Shown here one piece after another: positions 23,546-35,766 of a stretch of 64,000 nt of DNA. The DNA comes from Carallia brachiata (lineage: Eukaryota; Streptophyta; Magnoliopsida; Malpighiales; Rhizophoraceae). The notes beneath the pieces are model-generated. The model made no database searches and was not told the origin of the DNA. It saw only the letters and a program-made list of their open reading frames with translations. A program made the translations under genes and the position numbers. Position 1 is the first letter of the stretch. Each line of letters starts with the position of its first letter. Location of the stretch: NCBI GenBank assembly GCA_021464245.1, contig JADCRB010000006.1, positions 3,462,280 to 3,526,279 on the forward strand, written 5' to 3'.

Positions 23546-23735
23546 ATCATTTTGCCACCCTTTCTTGGTAAGCATCTAACTGCCTTTAATAGCCGCCCAC
23601 AGACTTCAAAGGAATGTTCAGCAAGCTCATCTGGATCTGCAGACTCTGAACTTCTTCCACATTCATCTTTAGATGAACCTACTATGTGTTCTTGAATCCA
23701 TACCCGTGTTCCAATGTCTACCTTCTGGACTTAGA
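23382..23735 (-). other. Coding-like open stretch, unrecognised
   Basis: The minus strand is open for about 118 codons without an ATG at its head. It starts after a stop near 23735 (VQKVDIGTRVWIQEH) and includes a charged block, GSSKDECGRSSESADPDELA, then CGRLLKAVRCLPRKGGK. It runs on into the three-unit repeat. The composition resembles an exon more than chance AT-rich DNA, and the same frame is open upstream apart from two stops. I do not recognise the family; a decayed gene fragment is likeliest. Confidence 0.3.
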
Positions 23736-24012
23736 AATGACCATGATTGTAAAAGAATGGTCGACGAATTAACCATACATGGTTCACAACACAACTGCCC
23801 CAATCATCGATGTTTACACTCCATTTTACAGCCACCATATGACCTAAGGACTAATTCAATAAGGTGTTCATATAGAAAGAATGTTTCTGACTAGAAATTC
23901 AATTACCTTTTAGATGTCCATCATTTAATACTTCTTTAATTTTAAAAATTATTAGCCACTCTCACAAGTGTGCAAAGCCAAACATACTTCTAACCCTAAA
24001 GAATAGCTTGCC

Positions 24013-24066
24013 AAATTTGAATTCATGACCTGCATGGTATGAACGAATCCTTCAACCACTAGACCA
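24013..24066 (-). repeat. tRNA-like A-box/B-box module (SINE-like)
   Basis: The minus strand reads TGGTCTAGTGG (A-box-like), 31 nt, then GAATTCAAAT (degenerate B-box). Same spacing as the modules inside two hAT elements of this window. Not a complete tRNA. Confidence 0.4.
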
Positions 24067-24975
24067 TGTGAGCTGGGGTTATCGATTAGCATTTATTTCC
24101 TTGTGATGACAGTATTACCAACATTCCCGTATTTTTTGCATTCTCATTGAATTCCATGCACTTGACATTGCTCATTCTGTCACAATTTTGGTCATTACTT
24201 CCTTTAATCCCAAAAGGGAATAAGGGAAAACGCCTCCTTAACTAGTCAACTTGAATTCTTGCCCACAGAAACGGTGAATAATTCTTGTGAAGCAAGAATA
24301 GTGATGTCTCTTGTGTGGCGAAAGCCACCATATTAGTACAAGAAATAATTTAACCCTTTTCGCTTACTGCGTGTAGGAGATAGAAAGGAAGTCTTTTACT
24401 GCTAGCCTTGTGTTGAAATAGATAATCCAGAACCCGTAATTCATATATAGAAAATTTAAGTGTCTAACAATACAACATTTGTGAAATCTGAGGATATCCA
24501 TCTTATTTAAAGAAGATATAGATATCACATTTTCAAAACCTTAAGAAAAATTTCAAAGTGTAATGCATGGAACAATGACATAGATTATGCCCGTTCAGTG
24601 TCTCGCTAATTGGCAATGAATATATTAAACCGATTGAAGGATTAATTATCCTGTTGTTTTCTGTTTGGGTACTAGCCTAAATTCCGGAAAATGATGTCAA
24701 GTGCCGTAAATGAATATGTGATTCTGATATAACTATTTTCCCGATTGTTGAGGGTCTAGTTTTGTCACAGACAATGAAGCATAAACCAGGTACTTTAGCA
24801 TCCTAACTTGGGAAAATACTCAGCACAACAATTAGTTAAGGCAGTACCATTGGCTGGTTAGTTTGCACCATGACTGTCTCATAACCAGAAAAGTAATTCC
24901 CTTGACCGAATCATTGATCGAAATGTCTCACACACAGTAATTTTACAAAGTGGTATGCAACAATACATTAAGTTC

Positions 24976-26367
24976 TTAGCCAAGCTTAGCAAGAACACTA
25001 TCGAGAGCGGAAACAGTCTTGGCATAGTACTTCTCTGCTTCTGGGCTGCTCTTAGTTTTTGCTGCATGATCCAGCTGCAAGAAAATAAACAAACAAATAC
25101 ATCAATGATCACGAATTTTCCGTGTGGCCGATAAGAAGGTTATATATATATATATATATGGACATATATTGTTCCCTGTTTTTACCTCGCTGATGGTGTC
25201 AAAAAGCTTTCCAGTTAGTTCCTTAAGGACCTTTTTCTCTTCTTTGGGTTTGGCAGATATAACAGTGTTGAGATCATACCGAAGAACCCCAGCCTTGAGG
25301 CGGAGATCATTTTGAACATAGGGCCAAGCCTTCTCGTCTATTAGCTTCTTGACAGCAACAATGTCCTTAGCCGACTCCTTGGCCCTTGCTGCTGCCTGAG
25401 CTGGAGGAAGTGGCTGTATAAAAAACCTGTCCTTTAGTGGCAGGTCCAGGTCCCTTGGCTCGTCAGAGTTTAGTGTCCCAGCTGCCAAGTGAAACAATTT
25501 TTTTTTGTCATCATAGTTGAAAATTTTCACCCCAGATACAAGATTATTATAATCCATTGGACATGAGCACCAAAATTGGCCCTGCGACAATGATACATAA
25601 TTTCAAGCTATTCTTCAGTAAGCATGAATGACCTTAAAGAAGCTACATCATACAGAGTCTCTCAGTAACCTTTTTTTTTTTTTCTTTCCATTAACCGTTT
25701 TTCGGTTAATGGATTCATTTAAAATTCCAACTCGAGACTTTTAGCTTAAAAAAGATTCTATCAACATTAATAACATTAAGCTAAAATTCATTGGTCGCAA
25801 GCCTCACTAGATACATACTTAACTATATTTCTTTTTATTATTATTATTATTATAAAGAAAGCCGAAAGATTGTGAAAAGAAAAAATAAACTCACTAATAC
25901 TCGAATACTAAGCATGAAATCCTAACTATATTTCTAGGCATTGAAAAATCACATTATTTATTTAGCACATGCATGATAAATGATACAGGTCGTGGAAACA
26001 AACTGAAATTCAAAAGAACAAAAGGGATGATGAACTTACGAAGTCCACCGGACGGAGGTGGAGGTGGGCCGACCTTGATAGGGATGGCGTCAGCAAGCAC
26101 AACCTGAACGAATGACCCAGAAGCTAAACCAGCAACAACAAGACCCAGCATGGCTCGGCGGCTGGTTTCGGGCTCTTGGGCACCCACCTGAGAGGCTCTA
26201 ACGGGCTGCAGGCCCCCGGCAACGCGGGCAGCAGCGTTGCCATGCCTTGGCTGCACATTATTGAAATTCAACCGGGTCGAGCCACCCAGCTGGCGGACGC
26301 TGCCTTCCAGGGCGGCTGCCGGAGATGTGCCGCGCAAGCCGGGCATTGAAGCCATTGTCTGTGTCAT
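24976..26367 (-). CDS. PSBQ: Oxygen-evolving enhancer protein 3 / PsbQ (complete, 3 exons, 240 aa)
   Basis: Extrinsic 16-kDa subunit of photosystem II that stabilises the oxygen-evolving complex on the lumenal face of the thylakoid. Exons: 26040-26367, 25186-25481 and 24976-25074. The total is 723 nt, in frame, with GT-AG borders. Residues 1-70 form a chloroplast transit peptide. Then [20 protein letters not shown], a twin-arginine plus hydrophobic stretch, gives a Tat-type lumen signal ending near VLADA. The mature protein opens [20 protein letters not shown] and contains [49 protein letters not shown] and the end [18 protein letters not shown]. Exon 2 is only 21 bp from a (TA)n run in intron 2. 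The upstream MTQTM start is used because it is the first ATG. No lesions. Confidence 0.97.
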
Positions 26368-26458
26368 CTCTCTCTACTTTTTTGGGTGTTTTTTTCAGAA
26401 GTAGCTGTGGCTGAGACTAGAAGAACAAAGGTGACATTTGTTTCGGACAACATACAAC

Positions 26459-26539
26459 CTTATCTCCCCCGTTTTCGTTTCTTTTTCTTTCGTTGGATAA
26501 ATCTGGATATGGACTCCACCAATGTCTGTTCGACACGTG
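26459..26539 (-). promoter_or_regulatory. PSBQ light-type promoter elements (I-box and G-box)
   Basis: An I-box core GATAAG (minus strand, 26459-26464) lies about 92 bp upstream of the ATG and a G-box CACGTG (26534-26539) about 167 bp upstream, with a CCAAT on the plus strand between them. The I-box/G-box pair is the classic arrangement in light-induced nuclear photosynthesis genes. Match by eye only. Confidence 0.5.
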
Positions 26540-26599
26540 TATCTGTGTTACAGTTTGGACGACTCGGACGTTGACAAGTGGATATTAAAGATCTGAATA

Positions 26600-27384
26600 C
26601 AGGCCCACAGTCAATTTTCTTAAAGCGGGTCAGTCCAGGAGCCCAAGATGTAACCCGGCCCATTCCAGGCCCAAAAACACATCCAACTGTCATTTCTTTT
26701 GGAAAAAATTCTGGATGGGTCAACAATTAAAGTATATAGAATTAAGTAATAACCTATATTGATTTTAATATTTTATTAATATGTTTTTTTTAAGGAAAAA
26801 ATATTTTCGAAGAAAAAATATTTGTTTTTTGTACATATCATGTGAAATTTATATTTTAAATTTTACAATAATAAAATTTAATTTTAGATTTTAGATTTTA
26901 GTTTTATAAAAAAGAAAAAAGAATAAAATATTGACTCCGGCTACATGAATTGAGAATTTCTCAATCCATTTACCCAAACACTATTTCAAATTGATGTTAG
27001 AGTAGTCGTCTACGAGTCCCAATAACTAGTCCTAGTTAGAAAAGCATGACCCCGATTGGAATTGGTTCCAGTTTTAGTTCTGAACTGTGATCCAACCACA
27101 CATTGTTTGTCAATTTTTCTCCTCACAGATTGAACATTGATTAGTATTTTAAGCATAACTTTCGCTATGCATATCAAAATTCAGTAATTCATATGGCAAA
27201 ACAAAATTAAGAAACAGATCTACAATTTTCCTATTTTGGCCAAAGTCTAATTCAATTTCTAAAAGGGAAAAATTTGTGCTACAAATTTCAGGTTAGAATA
27301 TATCTAGAATCTTATTGAAGAGAGAAAACTTTAATTTTCAAAAGAGAATCACTTAATATTTAAAGGGCACGAAAGGACATTCAG
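26600..27384. other. Intergenic, with a possible outer transposon end
   Basis: AT-rich, no gene. At 27044-27080 the text CATGACCCCGATTGG plus GGTTCCAGTTTTAG mirrors, in inverted orientation, the stretch at about 32300-32370 on the far side of the LTR element, so the LTR element may have landed inside an older inverted-repeat element. Confidence 0.35.
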
Positions 27385-27982
27385 GGAGGGAGAACGAGGT
27401 CAAAAAATAGAAAAAATTGTGCATCAAAGAGGGAAGAACATGAAGAGAGAAATAAAAGAGAAGAGGCGACATACTAACGAGAGCAAACCTTAGAGCTGTT
27501 TCATCTTTCTTTTATCCTTCAATGTCTAGTTTGGTTTTTATTATTTTCATTATCAACCAAATTTTTTTAGCTAAAGCTACGGGGTAACTTAACTTTAGTT
27601 ATGAAGTTTTCTTACTTTTATGTTATTAAGGATTTTATTTTCATGGTGAGTATATCTTATTATACTTAATGCTTTTAAAAGTCTAATTACCTTTTAAATT
27701 GATTTGATATGCATAATTGAGACTGAGGGGATTTCTTGCATTAGATTAAATAATATATATCATGAATTGAATAAAATACAGAGAGATATAATCATGATTC
27801 ATATAGTAGTGATGGGTGGATTGCGAAAAGATCTTCTTAAACTAGAGTTTTTCACTAAACATAATACTCTTTTATCTATTTAAAACTACAGAGAGATATG
27901 CTAGGCTAATAGATAAAGATAGATTCAATATAACTCGAGAGAAAGTATTGACAATTGTAAGAAATTTCTCTATCTCATGAAT

Positions 27983-29219
27983 TATGGGTGTCCACGGGTC
28001 AGATTAGGCGGTTTAGAAGAAAAACTTGCAACTAATCCGCTATGGTGACGGTTTGAAATTTCAAACCATAATCAATCCGTCAACCGTTCAAATCATCCAA
28101 ACCAATCCACCATTTGGCAAATTAGTTTGGACAGTTTCGGCTATTTTTCTAATTTTACAGCTTCTCTTTTAAATTTTTTTTTTAAACATCTATATAAAAT
28201 GAAATTCGAATATCTCAATTCAAGCACTAGAAAGTTGGATTCCCAAAACTTGAAAACTCCTTAGAGCCCCTGTAAATTATCACCATTGATATTGCAAGCA
28301 AATTACACAAATAGGAATCAATAGTAAAAAGCAAAATGGATGGTGTTCGCCCAAAAAGCATTTCTTTAAACTTTAAACATCTAAACTAAAATTCACACTA
28401 CATTGCATTCCATGAAATTGGATGACCAGGAAAGAGGCATCAAAGTTTAGAAACACATAAGAAAACTAACATCATATTTCTGGGAGCCAAATAACAGCAT
28501 TTGACTCAAAAAAGTTAATCTTTTTCCAAGCTAATTTAACCAACAGTCCAACACAACGAGACCTAAAAGACAAAAACCTGGACTTCCTCTTCCATTCCTT
28601 CATTCCATCAGTTGCAACCAAACAAAAACTTGAGTACCCAAATCCAAAAACAAACAAAAAATTGAAAGCATAACTGTAATTTGGACAAGACAAAACGCAT
28701 CACATAAAAAGATATAAGAAGACAGGACCATAGTACCTGAACCATAAACTCTGGTTTCCTACAGGGAAGCTACATAAAATTGGCAATAGAAACACAAAAA
28801 ATACAAGCTAAAGGATAGTTTTATGATAAGGAGACAAAGAAAAAACATTTTTAAGTACAATTTTGCATCAGAACGAGTATTAAGATCGTGGGATCAAAGA
28901 AGCAATATTTCTAAGAACCCAATCGCACACAAAATTGAAAATTTAATATTGCAAAGAACATTAAACACAGTAAAAATGAATACCTTAATTTCTGAGTTTT
29001 AGTATATATATAATATATACATTGAAATATTAAATAGGGTGGATTTGATCGGTTAACTGCGATTTTTAAAACTACGAAACTACCACCAATCCGCTCCTAA
29101 CGATTTTGAAAATTTTAAAACTGAGGATAATTTTTTCCTTTGCAATTTTGGTGGATGCGAATATGTTCGGTACGGGTTAAGCGGTTTTTAGCGGGTTGGA
29201 CGGTTTATAAACAACCCTA
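27983..29219. mobile_element. hAT-like element (1237 bp) inside the left LTR
   Basis: The left end TATGGGTGTCC and the reverse complement of the right end TAGGGTTGTTT form short imperfect inverted repeats. The 8-bp flanks TCATGAAT (27975-27982) and TCATGGAT (29220-29227) match at 7 of 8. The uninterrupted right LTR reads across the target (CCATGCATAAAT), which confirms the insertion. Subterminal regions hold CGGTTTGAAATTT-like and GCGGGTTGGACGG words. The ~700-bp middle (28250-28980) is less AT-biased and looks like transcribed gene sequence, possibly captured. Confidence 0.8.
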
Positions 29220-29538
29220 TCATGGATAAATCTCACCTTTTAATAACATATTAGTTGAGAATCTTATTTAACTTTGATGTGGTCAACTGGAATCCCTATT
29301 ATATTCTTGACCGATTATATCTCATTGAATTTAGCATTTAGATTTTTCTATTTAAGATTTATTTGTTGATTTTATTTAGTTTTGCAATCTTAAAATATGT
29401 CTTCTAAATAAAGTTAGGATTAATATGTGTTTTAATACTTATTTGTGTTCAATCCAAGTGGGATGATACTCTATTCACTATTATAACATATGAGCGATTA
29501 CTGCATTTAATAGTAGTTGTTCGCACGTATTAAATTTT

Positions 29539-29556
29539 TGGCATCATTGCTCGAGA
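29539..29556 (+). promoter_or_regulatory. Degenerate primer-binding site (tRNA-Asp type)
   Basis: TGGCATCATTGCTCGAGA matches the tRNA-Asp-complementary site of plant gypsy elements (TGGCGCCGTTGCCGGGGA) at 12 of 18 positions. Most mismatches are the C-to-T/G-to-A changes expected of methylated, decaying DNA. Confidence 0.6.
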
Positions 29557-29660
29557 TTATAAATTTGAACAATGTTGAATCCCTTTGATCTTGACTTTAA
29601 TTTAAAATTTTAATTTTATTTATTTTTATTTTGCAAGACTCTTACTAGCGCATAATACAA

Positions 29661-30900
29661 TTGAATGGTGAAGAACTTGTGTCTTTCAACCTTGAAATTG
29701 AAAGAACAGCACGTAAGTTAACAAAAAACAACAGAGTAGAGATGACAAATGAAGAAAGGGATGAGGCTCATCATTCTTTGTTAGAGTATGCGAAGCCTTT
29801 AGTCACAAGGACAACAACACGCATTAGGAGGCCAACCGTATAAGCGAATAATTTTGAAATCAAGTCAGTCATCATTCAAACGATTCATACTTCAGTTCAA
29901 TTTGACGATTTACTAAGTGGTGATCCGAATGCCCATATTGGTAACTTTTTAGAGATTTGTGATACTTTTAAGTATAATAGTGTTTATGATGTTATTAAAT
30001 TGAGATTGTTTCCCTTTTCTTTGTGAGGCAAAATAAAAAATTGGCTTAACTCTTTACCTGCAATGCCTATTATTACTTGGGATACAATAGGTCAATGTTT
30101 TTTAGTAAAATGTTTTCCATCTTTTAAAACTACTAAAATACATAATGGTATCACTAATCTTGTGTAGTTAGAGATTGAGTCTTTGTATGAAGTTTGGAAA
30201 AAATTAGTTAACCTACTTTGTTGCAGGTACAAACTTTCTAAATAGTTTACCTTCTATTAATCGTTCTATGATTGATGCAGCAGCAAGTAGTGCCATAATG
30301 AGAAAAACACCAGAAGAGGCATATGAGCTAATGGAGAAGATAGCTTCTAACAGTTATCAATGACAGTCAGACAGAACAACAACTTGGAAAGCTATTAGGA
30401 TCCACAATATAGACACTTTTACTACTATATCTACCCAGATTAAAACTCTAAATGGGAAGATTGATAATATGAGTGCATTGGTTATATATGTGCAAAGTAT
30501 CAATTGTGACTTATATGGAGAAGGACATGCAACTACAGAATGTCAGGTAGGTAATCTTTTTTCACGATCATCTGAGCATGTAAGTTTGTTGGTAATTTTA
30601 ACAAACAGGAAGTTAAAAATCCCTAATCCAATACTTGTAATCCTAGTCGGAGGAATCATCCAAACTTTTCATGGAGCAACAACACAGTGATGTTGCCCCC
30701 TGTAGAATTCCTATCTCAAGAGAAAAAGTCTAATTTGGAAGAGATGATGATCAGATTTATATCTATAATTGAAACCAAGTTTCAAAACCAAAAAGTTTCC
30801 ATAAAAAATCAAGAAACTTTAATAAGAAATTAGAAGCTGTTATTAGAAACTTGGGATCATAGACAAGACAATTGGCTAATATGCTCTCTGAACGAATATA
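29661..30900 (+). pseudogene. Retroelement gag remnant
   Basis: It starts at an ATG with 60 open codons (29661-29843). Then family blocks appear across frames: GDPNAHIGNFLEICDTFKYN, LRLFPFS, KNWLNSLP, ESLYEVWKKL and CDLYGEGHATTEC. The last is a CCHC zinc knuckle whose second Cys has become Tyr. Multiple stops and shifts. These blocks are typical of Ty3/gypsy retrotransposon gag. Confidence 0.75.
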
Positions 30901-31050
30901 AGGGTGTTTACTTAGTAATACGGCGAAAAATCTGAGAGCAAGTAAAATCTATAACATTAAGGAGTAAAAAGAAACTTAAAAAAGTTGGAAAAGAGCCATG
31001 TCGTAACTTAGAAGAGAAGACAGCTCAAGACCATAAGCGTTCAAAAGAAC

Positions 31051-31120
31051 AGAAAATTTTGATTAGTCGATCAAATTAGTCACATCTGTCAACCAGACGA
31101 GCCACCAATCAAAATTTTCT
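31051..31120. repeat. 14-bp inverted repeat before the right LTR
   Basis: AGAAAATTTTGATT (31051-31064) is exactly complemented by AATCAAAATTTTCT (31107-31120), giving a stem with a 42-nt loop at the junction of the internal region and the right LTR. Confidence 0.7.
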
Positions 31121-32053
31121 AGTCATGGGAGAAAGAGAAGAGAAACAAGGTCAGAAAATAGGAGAAATTGTGCATCAAAGAGAGAAGAACATAAAGAGAG
31201 AAAAAGAAGAGAAGAAGCAACATATTGATGGAAGCAAACCCTAGATCTGTTTCATCTTTCTTTTATCTCATAACTCTTTATGTCTTTAATGTTTAATTTG
31301 GTTTTTATTGTTTTCATTATGAATTGAAATTTTTTAGCTAGGGTTACGAGGTAACCTAACTTTAATTATGTAGTTTTCTTACTTTTATACTATTTAAGAA
31401 TTTTTTTTATATTAAATGTGTTATTGTGCTTAATGCTTTTAAAAGACTAATCATCTTTTCAATTGATTTAATATGATGGTTGAGACCGAGAGGAGATTTT
31501 TTATGTTAAATTAAATAATACATACCATGAATTGAATAAAATATAAAGATGTATAAACATGATTCATGCAGTAGTGGTGGGTGGATTGCGAAAGGATCTT
31601 CTTAAGTTACAGTTTTTTACCGAATGTAATGCTCTTTTATTCATTTAAATCTACATAAAGATATGCTAAATTAATAGGTAAAGGTAGATTCAATATAATT
31701 CGAGAGAGTGTATTGAATATTATGGGAAATTTTGTTGTTCCATGCATAAATCCCCTTCTTGATAGCATATCAATTAAGAATCCTATTTAACTTTAATGTG
31801 GTGAACCGAAATCTCTGGTATATTCTTGTCTAGTTACATCTCATTGTATTTAGTAATTTTTTTTTTATTTAAGATTTATTTGTTAATTTCGTTTACTTTT
31901 GCAATATTAAAATACATATTCTAAATAAAGATAGGGGATTAATACGTGTTTCAATACTTGTTTATATTCAATTCTCGTGAGACTATACTCTATTCACTAT
32001 GTATATAACTTAAGTGACTACTGCACTTACTAGTTGGTGTTCATACACATTAA

Positions 32054-33040
32054 TCTTGACTCTTTGATAAATAAAATTAATGTAAATCATTATAGCATAA
32101 GGTAATATTGACCATTAATTCAATTTTTCATTTTCTTAATTTAAAAAAACAACGCCAATTTAACATACAATTTAATTAATAGTTCCAATTTTCAATTTGA
32201 AACTGCCGGCTAAACCTGCAATTCATGATTCTTGGAGAGAAGCGGAATTTTAATGGAATTGCTCCTTTTTGTGGCCTTGTTCGAACCAGAACCAAATCAG
32301 CCGATTTAACTTTGGTTCCAGTTTCAAACCAATTCGATTTTGGTTCGAATCAGAACCGTGGTCATGTTTACTTTACTGTGGGTATTAGTTGGAAAAAAAA
32401 AAATAAACAGAGTTAAGCGCCGTTGGGCGTGGGTCTCTGGCCATTTCAAACTAGGATTTGGAAAGATTTAGCATTATTTTTTAGTTATTTGGCGAGGTAA
32501 TTTAGAGTTAGTGAGTGAATATAAGGCTAGGCCGAGGCTTTGCATTAAATGGTTCTAGAGAAGATATGAAGGCCATTTAGAGGAAGAAGAAAAACTTCCA
32601 TTTGCTGTGGATATTTTAGAAGAAAAAATATATATACTGATACTAGTAATTATCTTGCTTGTAGCTATGTCACAATTTATTTATCTTCACAAAACTCGTT
32701 ACACTTAGACCAAATTTAATTCAATTCTCTAAATTTCATGGATGAATGAGCTATTGTGTTCTAAAAACTTATGTTAGAGGGGTTGAATGATATGGAATTA
32801 TGCAAGATAATCACCAGAAACAGAATTTAAAGCTCGTATGGGCTGTGTGTGATGTTGCAATCGCTTCTTGCATTCTCTATTTCAAATATAATTACTTTAT
32901 TTGCTCATTCTTTTTCGCTCCAATTCTTCGCTCTATTCAAAATTGAGTTAGATTTAGTTTGTAAATGGACATAATTATGTAATGTGAAGTAAAGCAGACG
33001 ATTGCATGTAGATTCATTTCTATGCTTTTAGAGGCGAAGA
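32054..33040. other. Intergenic / possible kinesin pseudogene 5' region
   Basis: Contains GGTTCGAACCAG-like words at about 32278-32370, probably transposon-derived, then AT-rich DNA leading into the kinesin remnants. No coding block recognised with confidence. Confidence 0.4.
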
Positions 33041-35766
33041 TGAAAATTAAGGAGGAGAACCTCTATTTCAGAGTTGAAGGAAGCAAACACTTCTTTGCAG
33101 AACAAACTTGCTAAAGAAGAAGCAAAAAAACTCGTACCCTTTTTCTTTCATGTTATAGATTAAGTACCATGTTGTGTTTTTTCTGCATCTCTTCTCATAT
33201 ATTTGTTATATTGACTCTAATTTTGTGGCATAATAGCTAGGATTCAATTTCTTGTAATGAAAAAGACAAAGAAGCTCGGATTGCTGTAGAGAAACTAAGG
33301 GACTCGGATTGCTGTAGAGAAACTAAGGGCGTCTCTCCCATAGAAGCTTGAAATGGCCCAATAGGGCATATTGACATCCAATCATAGGGTATTATATTTT
33401 TTGCAATATACAATCTTGACCGTTTAAAAATCTAATGCTTTCATAAGGGGAAAAAAAAGTCTCCCATCTCAATTTTTGGTCTGGTTTGATTGCATATGAT
33501 ATGCACAAGCGACTAGAAGAGTACAATTCAAGTCTGCAGCAGTACAGCGGCAAACTGCATTTTGACCTTGAGGCGGCTCGTGATTCACTCAAACGTGTAG
33601 AAAAGGAGAAGTTAACTATAGTGGAAAATCTCAGCACATTAAAGGGCCACTATAATTCGCTGTAGGAGCAATTAATATTATTTAGAGGGAGTTTTTGTGG
33701 AGTGATGCAAATTCAAAGCATGTTATGCTCTTGTTGCTTGAGATGAACATGTGGCTGGTGTACTTGTGGAAATATGGTAGGTTCTAACCGGTTTATTGTT
33801 TAACAAACTTTTAGGCTTCTCAAGATGAGGCTGTGAATTAGAAAGAATCGTTAGCAAATGAAGTCAAAAGCCTCAGAGCAGAGCTGCAGCAACTGAGAGA
33901 TGATCGTGATCGCCATGTATCAGAGGTACAAGCTCTTGTAGTTGATATAGCAAAGTGCAAAGAGAGTACTGGTAAAACATTTTCTGAGCTGGATCACATG
34001 ATGGCAAGGACAAAAGCTTTGGAGGTTTGTTTGGTTCTCGGTAAAATTCCTTATCTTAGTGGACCATACTATGCATTGGTTTCTAGCCTAGAAAGCTTTT
34101 TTAGAGTCCCTTTGTTGCAGGAGACGTGCTCTTCTCAAAAGGGAGCAAATATTTTTATTGGAGCATCAACTACTACCTGCAAATGAGAATTCAAAGGTGA
34201 TGCTTAACTTGTTTTGATTGTGGAAGCACAAATCAATTTTGAAGCTTTGTTCCGCGGTTTTGACCATGCTCGTAGGTGCATCAGCTATCTCATATTTTGT
34301 CCCCTAATTGGACGTCTGCAAGTTTTTATTCAGGTGGTCGATTTATCTGCTGCAGAACTAGGACAGAGTATAAAGAGTAAAGAAAAGCCATACGCAAACT
34401 AGGGGAGCCGCTTGCTGACAAAGAACACATTTAGTGGAAAGTAAAACGTTGAGGAAAAAATTGCACAATACCATCTTGGTAATTATCTTTTCCTAACTTA
34501 TTATTAATTCGTAAAACTATTCATGATGACAAGAACTTTTGCTCATGCAGCTAATTTTTTTTATTTGATACCATCACTTTTGAGGCTGAACTCATACACA
34601 AGATGCATAATATTGCAGGTAACTGAAGGATAACATATGAGTTTTGTGTAGAGTGCACCCCTTGTTATCAGAAGATGGTGCTAGAGCACCAGTCATAACT
34701 TATCCTACCGTGACAAAATCTCTTGGTCGTTACATTGACGTGATGCAAAGCGGTATGGGTGTCTTTCTGTGCATGCAATCTTAGTTTGTTTGAAAATGTT
34801 GGGATTTTTTTTTTTTAATTTTTGTATTTGTACTCTTTGTGGTATATCTTAACAAAGAATTCTATTGTGGATGCATGTTCTTCGAGTTGTGGCCCACTGA
34901 CCTCTAAAACTCTACTTAGGAAATATTTATACAAGCAAAAGAAACTCATTTACTAATGTAATCCTCTCACAGACCTCTGATGGTGCCTGTAGGAGCAAAA
35001 GCATCTTATTTACTAATTCATTGCTATTAATTAGCAGGGTAGAAATATCCTTTCACATTTGACAAGGCGTTTAGTTATGATGCCTCTCAGTAGGATGTTT
35101 TTGTAGAATATCACAGTTGGTACAGAGTGCTCTTGATGGTTATAAGGTGATTCTATTCAGGCTCTCTATTTTTCTTATAACGAGATTGCATGCATTAGTG
35201 ACCAATTTTGATGTTTTCCTTTTGCCAGGTTTGCATATTTGCTTATGATCAGACAGGTTCTAAAAAACCCTTTACCATCATGGGTAGGCCAGAGGCTACA
35301 GAGCAGAAAAGATTGATACCTCGCTCTCTAGAACAGATATTTCAGTCTAGTTAGTCTCTCTTAGCTCAGGGTTGGAAGTACCAAATGCAGGTAATTTTAT
35401 TTAGATTTACAACTTCATATGCTTAAACTGCTATGCATCCTTAAATTTTACTCAATATGGAAATTCATAGGCCTCAATGCTGGAAATTTACAATGAAATC
35501 GTCCGTGATCTTCTGTCAACAAATACATCTAGTACAGGAAATTGTGTCAGTAGGAAGCAGTATGCGATTAAACATTATGCAAATGGAAATACACATGTCA
35601 CTGACCTTACAGTCGTTGATGTTTGTAGCATACAAGAGATTTCCTCACTTTTAAGTCAGACTGCTCAAAGCAGGTCGATATATTTGTACTATCTGTATTT
35701 TTGGATGTTATTGTCTGTTTCTTTTTTTTTTTTTTTTTTCCAGCAATATCATAGCACTTTCTGGCT

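Larger units (their letters stand above)
27385..32053 (+). mobile_element. Degenerate gag-only Ty3/gypsy LTR retroelement
   Basis: Left LTR about 27385-29534 (interrupted by a hAT-like element), internal region 29539 to about 31120, right LTR about 31120-32053. The LTRs match over their length (shared GTGCATCAAAGAGRGAAG, GGGTGGATTGCGAAARGATC, ACTCTATTCACTAT) and are about 0.9 kb each once the insertion is removed. A primer-binding site degenerate from the tRNA-Asp type follows the left LTR. Only gag is present; there is no protease, reverse transcriptase or integrase. Non-autonomous and dead. Confidence 0.8.

Noticed and set aside
26460..26726. 88-codon minus frame upstream of PSBQ
   Set aside because: Covers the promoter region; no homology and no spliced link to PSBQ.
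28472..28693. 73-codon frame in the hAT-like element
   Set aside because: No transposase or family motif; composition like intron sequence, noted instead as possible captured DNA.
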